Part shown: piece after piece, positions 1-5,102 of the stretch
Layout: the number at the start of each line of letters is the position of its first letter
Numbering within the stretch: the stretch's first letter is position 1
NCBI GenBank assembly: GCA_021442965.1
Contig: JABUUX010000003.1
Coordinates: forward strand, 1 to 5,102
Origin: Treponema sp.
GTDB taxonomy: Bacteria; Spirochaetota; Spirochaetia; Treponematales; Treponemataceae
DNA: 5,102 nucleotides
Direction: 5' to 3'
Made by a program: the position numbers and the translations under genes
Notes under the pieces: generated by a model
The model's input: the letters and a program-made list of their open reading frames with translations, nothing else
What the model was told of the DNA's origin: nothing
The model's database searches: none

Positions 1-132
1 GTTACAATTAGTATCCCGTTAAAGACTAATGCCGGAGCCTTTAGTGAAGGAAAATACAAGATTGAAATTGTTGCAAAAGATAATTCCGGAACAACAGGAA
101 GTATCAGTTTCCCTGTTGCTGTAACAAAAGGA
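1..132 (+). repeat. Ig-like module 1 (C-terminal part only)
   Basis: Residues 1-44 are the last strands of a module cut by the window edge. FSEGKYKIEIVAKDNSG (14-30) matches the closing segment of module 4, FGEGNTNLIIVAKDDAG (336-352), including the shared IVAKD. The usual VD at the exit is replaced by VTKGKPG, so the boundary to the next module is less regular than elsewhere. Confidence 0.7.
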
Positions 133-3100
133 AAACCTGGTCTTGCAATTTCTACACAGAGTAACCTTTGGAAAAAGGCAGGGGCTGAAGTAACTATAGA
201 TGGAACAGTGGACACTTCAAAACTTTTAAAACTTGAAAGAAAGTATTCTTACGGTTCTACAAATGTTCCTTCAGAAGATATTACAAGTAAAGTTTCTGCC
301 GGACGCTTTACAGACAAGATTACCGTTCCTGCTACAGTTACTTCGGGAACAGTAACTGCCACATATAAGGCTACAGATAAATACGGTCTGGAAAGTGACG
401 AAATAGAATTTACTTATAAGATTGACGGAGTTGCGCCATCATTTGGAACAGGTTATAAATTCTACAAGAAGGGGTCAACCACCGAATTCCCATCTACAGG
501 CTATGAAAAATCAAATGCCCTGACAATCAGTATTCCGTCTGCAAATCCTGTAACAGACAGTGAATCAGGTGTTCAGAGCATTGAATACGCATTTGGAACT
601 GTTCAGAATACAGTGCCAACTACAGGCTGGACTCAGATAATAAGCGGTTCAAGCGGAGAATACAGCATGAACCTTTCAGAAGGTGTGCAGTATATTTTCC
701 TTCGAGCACTGGATAATGCCGGTAACATAGGACTTGCTTCTTCTACAGGCCGTTATATTTCAGTAGACGGAACAGCGCCGACACTCCAGGTAACTGAACC
801 GGAAGCAGGAACTGTAGTTGGAAAATCTGCGATTGCTGTAAAAGGATACTGTGAAGACGGTGTAAAACTCCCGGTAACTAATGCTGTTGTTGTTTATAAA
901 GATTCTGTTAATGATGCAAATATCCTTGTTTCTGCTGGAGCAGATGACATTGACAGTACAACACATGCATTTACATTGAATATTACTCAGGCTCAGGCAG
1001 CAAGTTTTGGAGAAGGAAATACAAACCTTATTATTGTTGCAAAAGACGATGCAGGAAACGAAACACGCCAGAGTGTTACAGTATTTAAAGATACACTTCC
1101 TCCAACTATCGATATAAAATCTCCTGTAAATAAAACAGCTGACAGCGCATATTCTACAAATGCACAGCAGACTTTTAACGGAACTGCAAATGATGCCGGA
1201 AGTGCTATTAAAAACGTTTACTATAAAGTACTTTCAAAATCAGATACTGTACCAACAGTTCCGTCTGGAACACCAGACAGTACATGGACAAAAGCAACTT
1301 TAAATAGCGGAAACTGGTCTTTGAATTATACAACATCTACTCAGGGCAGTTATGTTCTTTATGTATTTGCAGAAGATGATGCAGATAACAGAATGACCAG
1401 CGTTTCTTCTGCTGAATTTGACGTAGACTATGCAAAGCCTACAGTAACAACAAAAGTAGGCTCAACAACAATTTCCACTGCTGCTGTAAATGTTCAGACT
1501 GCAGGCTTTGAACTGGAAGTTACTGTAGAAGATACATATAAACTGGATTCTACAAATCCTTTGACAGTTAAAGTTCAGAAAGATGATGCTGATGTTACTG
1601 TAACAAAAACAGCAACAACAGATACAGAAACAAAGAAAATTTATAAAATCGCTTTACCTTCAAATCCATCAGACGGACTTTATACTTACACAATTACTGG
1701 AAAAGATTCTGTAGGTAAAGAAACTCTGGTAACAAGAAATATCCGTCTTGATACAAAGGGACCAGTTATTGAAACAACTTCGCCTGACTTCAGCGACTGG
1801 CAGAATCAGAAGACAGTTCGTGTAACAGGTACTGCAACTGATGACAGCCTTGTAAGTGCTGTATGGTTTTCAACAAAGTCCAGTGCTGCAAAACCTACTT
1901 CAGGCTCTGCCGCTTTGAATGATTCTACATGGACAAATGCCGGATGGAAAAAGGCAACCAGTACAAGTTCATGGAGCCTTACACTTAACGGAGATGCTGC
2001 CACCACAGACGCTGATTACATTTTTGAAGGTGACTCAAATACACTTAAAATCTGTGCAGTAGATTCAAATGGAATTGTTACTGATACAGTTCTTGAAAAA
2101 ACTGTAAAGATGGATTCTGCATTCCCTGTAATTATGAATACTACTTATAAGCAGGGTGCAGAAGCTGAAAATCCTTTGGTTTCAGGAACAAAAGTTTACA
2201 TCGGTTCTGATCTTGTAATTGGCGGAAAGGTAAGTGATACCTATAAAGTTTCAACTGTAAAAGTTGATATTTCAAAATCCGGACAGACAACAAAATCTGA
2301 TACAGTAGCTGTAAATGCTTCCGGCGAAAAGACATGGGCTTCAAAAACCTTTACTGTTGGAAGTGGAAAAGACCTTTCTGTAGAAGGCGACTGGACTGTA
2401 AAAGTAACAGTAACAGACGGTGCCGGAAAAGTTACAGAAGGTTCTTACACAATTTCTGTAGACTACACAGCACCTACAATCAGTTCTGTAACGTACAAAC
2501 AGACAAAAGATACTACAAAAGACTTTGCGTCTGGCGGTACATGGGCAGATTACAACGGCATTACAATCGGCATTACAGCAGATGACGGACAGGGCTCTGG
2601 AATTTCTGCTAAGGAATTCTATATTGGAACTGCAGCCACAATGACAGAAACTGCTTTGAATGCTGTAGCTTCTTCAGACTGGCTTTCTGTTTCTGCAACA
2701 CGCGCTACAATCCTTGATGAAGGAACACACTATATTTATGTTCGCGTAAAAGACAACGCCGGAAGAACAACATATAACAGTTCAACAAACGGAACTGTAA
2801 CAGGCCGCCAGGTTATGGTAGATACTTCGGCTCCAAACTTGAATGTAACAGCTCCAGCCTTTGCAGTAACAGATGACGGTTACAACCAGAAAGGTGATGC
2901 AGATCTTTCTTTGACAGGAACAGTTAGCGATACAGTGGGGCTTGATACCACAGCTCCTCTTGTAATCGTTCTTAAAGATAAAGACGGAACATCAAAGTGG
3001 ACAAAGACATTTACAACATCAGAAGTAGCTGCCGGAACATTCAGCACGTCAGTTCCAAAAGAAACTATTGCAGGTCTTTCTGAAGGTGAGTTTACACTTA

Positions 3101-5102
3101 CATTTACTGCAAAAGATTTGTCTGCAAAAACAACTGTAGAAACAGTTACTCTTAAACACGATGTAACAGGTCCTGAGCTTACAATTACCGCTCCTGACTT
3201 TACACAATGGCAGAACAGTACAACTGTAAAAGTAATTGGAACGGCAGATGATGCTTCTGTAATTAGTGGAGTTTACTATACAACAGACTCAAGTAAAACG
3301 GTTCCGACAGCAAACACAACAACAGTAACAAGCTGGACAAGTGCAGGCTGGACAAAAGCAACCGGAACTGCAAGCTGGAACTTTACTCTTACAAATCTTC
3401 CGGAAGGCGAAACAAATACTCTTAAACTTTCTGCCGTAGATACATATGGAAACGTTAGAGCGGCAGTTTCAAATACACTTAAAGTGGATGCTGCATATCC
3501 TGTTGTAGGAACTGTAAACTATAAAGGCGGAAATGGAACTGTAAAAGCATTAAGTTCTGCAAGTGCAAATCCTTCTTATGAATCTGCATATCCAATTTAT
3601 ATTTCTGGAACTTCAACGGACTCTTATAAAGTGTCTGAAGTAAAAGTAAGTGCTGTAAACGGTGCAGTAACAAAAGAAAAGACTGCAACAATTACAGAAA
3701 GTACAAGCGTAAACTGGGAAGTAGAATATTCAGAATCTGAACTTACAGAAGGAAACTGGACAATTACTGTAACAGTAACAGACGGTGCTGATAAGGCTCA
3801 AACTTCTGTACCTTATGTTCTTTGTATAGATAAAACAGCTCCTGCAGTTTCAAGCAGTTTCTATGAACCTGGTACAACTACAGTATTTGGAACAGGCTGG
3901 ACTTCAATAAACAAAGTAAAAGTTAAACCAACAGTTACAGATACAACAAGCGGTGCAAATGAAGTTTCTTACTATGTAACAGGTACTGCCGTAAGTGATG
4001 TATCTCAAATTACAGATAACTTATGGAGTTCTCTTGGTACTTACACATCAGGTATGGAAAAAGAGATTTCTATTCCAGAAGGAACAAACTATATCTATAT
4101 CCGTGCAACAGATAAAGCCGGAAACAAAGGTTACGCTACAGCCCCGGCATTGACTGCAAAAGTAGATACCACAAAACCTTCAGGCTTTATTACTTCTCCT
4201 TCTACCGGTACTAGAATCGGTAAGAGTCAGGATGTAACAGTTAAGGTAAGTGCTGCAGATCAGAGCACATTGAGTAAACTTAAAACTGTAAGAGTGGATG
4301 TTCTTTATAAACAACTTGAGTCAGGAACAGTAAAAGATAAAACAAAATCTTACACTGTAACAACTCCTGTTGACGGTGAAAATACTGTAGAAATCCCGGC
4401 TGCAGATTTAAAGGCAATCGGTGAATACATGGCTTCTGACGGCACAACATATCTTAATAACAGTATCGAAATTAAGGCTGTGCTTGAAGATAACGCCGGA
4501 AATACATCTGAAACTTCTGGTGTAACCGTAAATTACGATAACGATGCTCCAATTGTTACAATCATTAATCCTGCAAAGAAAGTTTCAGGACAGACCGAAG
4601 TTGCATCTCCTGTAAACGGAATAATTTCCTTCAGTGGAAACACAAAAGATCTTTCTTCTTCACTTGCAAAAGTGGAACTTTACCGAACCCCTGTTGGAAG
4701 TGAAATAGGTACTTCTAAAGTAAAAGAAGTTGTAATCAATAATATTGGAACAGATACAAAAGCAAATCTTGTTGAACTTAAAGATTTGAGTTCTTATAAA
4801 TCCGGCACAATTACAGAGGCTAAAGCAGAATTTGATGACAGTGCCTCTTACAGCTGGTCTTATACAAGCTATATCAATCAGGCTGAAAAAGGCTTTGTAA
4901 CAACAGCTCTTCCAGAGGAAGGATCATATACCCTTTATGCAGTTGCAACTGATGCTGCCGGTAACAAAGGATATGCAAGTCGTCTTATAAACGTAGACCA
5001 GGATACAGACCGCCCTGAAATTAAGTTTGCAAACTTCAAACTGATTGGAGGAACAGCTGCAAGTCCTGAATACATGGCAAGTACAACACCTCTCTGGCAC
5101 AA
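1..5102 (+). CDS. Giant multi-domain bacterial Ig-like repeat protein, internal fragment (partial at both ends)
   Basis: Frame 1 is open for 1700 codons with no stop; neither the start nor the stop codon is present. The translation is a chain of roughly 16 Ig-like modules. Each begins near (V/I)D-x-x-x-P (for example residues 255-260, 820-825, 940-945, 1276-1281, 1388-1393) and ends with D-x-x-G(N) (27-30, 238-242, 349-353, 918-921, 1147-1151, 1371-1375, 1497-1501, 1651-1655). This is the pattern of Big/Bap-type beta-sandwich domains found in large bacterial surface proteins. Such tandem arrays generally form an extracellular stalk that holds an adhesive or enzymatic tip away from the cell. 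Composition is Thr/Ser/Val/Lys-rich with three cysteines (284, 685, 1275), no hydrophobic membrane span and no catalytic signature. No signal peptide, sorting signal or autotransporter domain is visible because the ends are missing. The coding assignment is near certain; the role as surface adhesin or structural stalk is inferred from architecture. The exact family name and gene symbol are not recognisable. Confidence 0.96.
133..426 (+). repeat. Ig-like module 2, divergent
   Basis: Residues 45-142 form the least typical module here, about 98 residues long. It keeps the strand plan: VTIDGTVD (64-71) occupies the usual G-T-x-x-D position, and YKATDKYG (122-129) is a closing D-x-x-G segment followed by an exit strand ending in ID (141-142). 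The opening lacks the usual D-x-x-x-P, reading KPGLAIS instead. It carries one Trp (57) and no Trp cluster. It could be an Ig-like subfamily different from the rest of the array. Confidence 0.6.
427..768 (+). repeat. Ig-like module 3 (Trp/Tyr-rich flavour)
   Basis: Residues 143-256 open with IDGVAP (141-146) and close with EGVQYIFLRALDNAGN (227-242) and SVD. The closing strand resembles those of modules 9 (EGTHYIYVRVKDNAG) and 13 (EGTNYIYIRATDKAGN), which places it in the same sub-type. The centre has SGVQSIEYAFGT (189-200) followed by VPTTGW (205-210), the aromatic pattern shared by the odd-numbered modules. Confidence 0.75.
769..1092 (+). repeat. Ig-like module 4
   Basis: Residues 257-364 open with the canonical VDGTAP (255-260) followed by TLQVTEPEAG and close with IVAKDDAGN (345-353) and FKD (362-364). 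It contains Cys284, one of only three cysteines in the window. It lacks tryptophan, in contrast to the modules on either side. The overall plan follows a standard Big-type Ig-like domain. Confidence 0.78.
1093..1428 (+). repeat. Ig-like module 5 (Trp/Tyr-rich flavour)
   Basis: Residues 365-476 open with KDTLPPTIDIKSP (363-375), contain FNGTANDAGSAIKNVYYKV (392-410), and have DSTWTKA then NWSL (426-441). DSTWT is repeated exactly in module 7 (642-645 preceded by Asp641). The closing turn is degenerate, DDADN (459-463) in place of DxAGN. The exit is FDVD (473-476). Confidence 0.78.
1429..1752 (+). repeat. Ig-like module 6
   Basis: Residues 477-584 open with VDYAKPTV and close with GKDSVGKET (567-575) and RLD. 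The segment VEDTYKLDSTNPL (509-521) aligns with VSDTVGLDTTAPL of module 10 (975-987) at 8 of 13 positions by hand. Both modules are directly followed by a module opening with a (T/V)xGP entry and a (S/A)PDF(S/T)xWQN motif, so modules 6 and 10 occupy equivalent places. Confidence 0.75.
1753..2115 (+). repeat. Ig-like module 7 (super-repeat position A, copy 1)
   Basis: Residues 585-705 contain SPDFSDWQN (594-602), VTGTATDDS (608-616) and WTNAGWKKAT (644-653), then SW (657-658). Residues 596-628 match residues 1066-1098 of module 11 at 18 of 33 positions without gaps. Five tryptophans (600, 622, 644, 649, 658) make it one of the most aromatic modules. It contains Cys685 in the closing strand LKICAVDSNG (682-691). 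A stretch around residues 664-677 is a few residues longer than in module 11. Confidence 0.8.
2116..2463 (+). repeat. Ig-like module 8 (super-repeat position B, copy 1)
   Basis: Residues 706-821 contain SDTYKVSTVKV (745-755) and close with EGDWTVKVTVTDGAGK (795-810). These match TDSYKVSEVKV (1206-1216) at 8 of 11 and EGNWTITVTVTDGADK (1250-1265) at 12 of 16 positions in module 12. The entry is KMDSAFPVI (703-711), where SAFP replaces the TAP of the consensus, as AAYP does in module 12. Confidence 0.8.
2464..2823 (+). repeat. Ig-like module 9 (super-repeat position C, copy 1)
   Basis: Residues 822-941 open with VDYTAPTISSVTYK (820-833), contain ADDGQGSGISAKEFYIGTA (860-878), and close with EGTHYIYVRVKDNAG (907-921). 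The closing segment matches module 13 (1360-1374) at 10 of 15 positions. The last strand, after the DNAG turn, is slightly extended before the VD at 940-941. Confidence 0.8.
2824..3162 (+). repeat. Ig-like module 10 (super-repeat position D, copy 1)
   Basis: Residues 942-1054 open with VDTSAPNLNVTAPAF (940-954), contain LTGTVSDTVGLDTTAPL (971-987), and close with EGEFTLTFTAKDLSAK (1028-1043). The closing turn DLSA has lost the Gly-Asn of the consensus. An internal LDTTAP (981-986) resembles a module entry but lies only about 40 residues into the domain; alignment with module 6 shows it is part of the fold, not a boundary. Confidence 0.77.
3163..3489 (+). repeat. Ig-like module 11 (super-repeat position A, copy 2)
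   Basis: Residues 1055-1163 contain APDFTQWQN (1064-1072), VIGTADDAS (1078-1086), VYYTTDSSKTVPT (1091-1103) and WTSAGWTKAT (1112-1121), then SW (1125-1126). The close is EGETNTLKLSAVDTYGN (1135-1151). It is the counterpart of module 7. The YYTTDSS...PT stretch is reminiscent of the strand-turn motif of chitobiase C-terminal-type beta-sandwich domains, so that family is an alternative label for the odd modules. Confidence 0.8.
3490..3831 (+). repeat. Ig-like module 12 (super-repeat position B, copy 2)
   Basis: Residues 1164-1277 are the counterpart of module 8, with VDAAYPVVGTVNYKGG (1162-1177) at the entry, DSYKVSEVKV (1207-1216) in the middle and EGNWTITVTVTDGADK (1250-1265) at the close. 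The closing turn has Asp (1264) where the family usually has Gly. The exit strand contains Cys1275 two residues before the boundary Asp. Confidence 0.8.
3832..4167 (+). repeat. Ig-like module 13 (super-repeat position C, copy 2)
   Basis: Residues 1278-1389 open with IDKTAPAVSSSFY (1276-1288) and close with EGTNYIYIRATDKAGNKGY (1360-1378). The TAP-x-x-SS-x-x-Y entry and the EGT-x-YIY-x-R close match module 9. The centre, EVSYYVTG (1321-1328), fits the Tyr-rich flavour of odd modules. Confidence 0.8.
4168..4539 (+). repeat. Ig-like module 14 (super-repeat position D, copy 2, weakly matching)
   Basis: Residues 1390-1513 open with VDTTKPSGFITSP (1388-1400), contain VTVKVSAADQS (1412-1422) and close with IKAVLEDNAGN (1491-1501) and NYD. 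It sits where a second copy of module 10 would be expected, but I can match only the entry and the generic strand plan. It is about 10 residues longer than module 10, with added sequence before the closing strand (around 1470-1488). Confidence 0.72.
4540..4998 (+). repeat. Ig-like module 15, enlarged
   Basis: Residues 1514-1666 span 153 residues against 108-124 for the full-length modules 3-14. The entry NDAPIVTIINP (1514-1524) and the close EGSYTLYAVATDAAGNKGY (1640-1658) are canonical, and IISFSGNTKDLSSSLAKVELY (1541-1561) is the usual G-x-x-x-D plus strand. The excess of about 35 residues lies between 1562 and 1635, a Lys/Ser-rich stretch that the other modules lack. It could be a long surface loop or extra hairpin. 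Confidence 0.7.
4999..5102 (+). repeat. Ig-like module 16 (N-terminal part only)
   Basis: Residues 1667-1700 follow NVDQD (1664-1668). The entry reads DTDRPEIKFANF (1668-1679), with TDRP in place of TAP, showing that another module begins and the array continues past the window. The visible part ends in TTPLWH, too short to assign a flavour. Confidence 0.6.

Noticed and set aside
760..966. Small antisense open frame of 68 codons
   Set aside because: It lies wholly inside the frame-1 coding region. Its translation is low-complexity (Ser/Asn/Ile/Arg-rich), with no recognisable domain. It is a shadow of the biased codons on the sense strand.
1806..2006. Small antisense open frame of 66 codons
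   Set aside because: It overlaps the conserved Trp-rich core of module 7. The sense strand is clearly the selected one, since its protein motifs recur in module 11.
2141..2344. Small antisense open frame of 67 codons, Leu/Gln/Arg-rich
   Set aside because: It lies within modules 8-9, whose sense-strand motifs are conserved in modules 12-13. The Leu/Gln richness is what antisense reading of repeated Thr/Val/Lys/Glu codons gives.
2334..2585. Overlapping + strand open frame of 83 codons in another frame
   Set aside because: It is Arg/Cys/Tyr-rich, unlike normal proteins of this base composition, and it crosses the module 8/9 boundary of the real frame. It has no convincing ribosome binding site and no equivalent in the parallel modules 12-13.
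2890..2898. KGD tripeptide (residues 964-966) as a possible integrin-binding motif
   Set aside because: A three-residue match in a 1700-residue Lys/Gly/Asp-containing protein is expected by chance, and nothing else supports it.
2941..2958. Internal LDTTAP (residues 981-986) as a possible extra module boundary
   Set aside because: It is only about 40 residues after the VDTSAP entry of module 10, and it aligns with the non-boundary LDSTNP in module 6. It is therefore a conserved internal strand.
3479..3691. Small antisense open frame of 70 codons, Leu/Gln/His-rich
   Set aside because: It is a shadow of module 12. Its composition is an artefact of antisense reading of Thr/Ser/Ala/Lys codons.
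1..5102. Hidden non-coding system (CRISPR array, retron or ncRNA, phage site, promoter, terminator) within the window
   Set aside because: I saw no short direct repeats with regular spacers, no strong hairpin followed by a T-run and no gap in the reading frame. All repetition seen is at the protein level with diverged DNA, as expected for old domain duplications.

Overview
The window is a single protein-coding region. On the + strand, frame 1 is open from the first base to the last: 1700 complete codons plus two bases, with no stop. There is no start codon context, ribosome binding site, stop or terminator, so this is an internal slice of one very large gene and both ends lie outside the window. 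I see no second gene, RNA gene, mobile element, CRISPR array or intergenic region.

The protein is a string of about 16 tandem modules, mostly 108-124 residues each and built to the plan of bacterial immunoglobulin-like (Big/Bap-type) beta-sandwich domains. Each module opens with a (V/I)D-x-x-x-P junction, usually close to VDxTAP. It has a mid-domain G-x-x-x-D strand-turn segment and closes with EG-x-(Y/W/L)-x-(V/L)-x-(A/V)-x-D-x-x-GN, followed by one strand leading to the next VD. The sequence is rich in Thr, Ser, Val, Ala and Lys, has only three cysteines in 1700 residues, and shows no transmembrane segment or catalytic motif. This is typical of the stalk of a giant secreted or surface-anchored adhesin or structural protein. 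The secretion signal, the anchor and any functional tip are not in the window.

Layout by residue (residue n starts at base 3n-2): module 1, C-terminal part only, 1-44; module 2, divergent, 45-142; modules 3-6, 143-584; modules 7-10, 585-1054; modules 11-14, 1055-1513; module 15, enlarged to 153 residues, 1514-1666; module 16, start only, 1667-1700. The modules alternate between two flavours: a Trp/Tyr-rich one (3, 5, 7, 9, 11, 13) and one with a D-(T/S)-Y-K-V-like segment (4, 6, 8, 10, 12, 14). On top of this, modules 7-8-9 match modules 11-12-13 one for one, about 453-470 residues apart, so a multi-domain unit of about 1.4 kb appears to have been duplicated.

Organism: bacterial. The base composition is moderately AT-rich, with CTT for Leu, GGA for Gly and CAG for Gln preferred. 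My impression is a host-associated spirochaete such as a gut or oral Treponema, where very long Ig-like repeat proteins of this style occur. That assignment is from memory of style only and is weak; Firmicutes or other Gram-negative hosts are not excluded.
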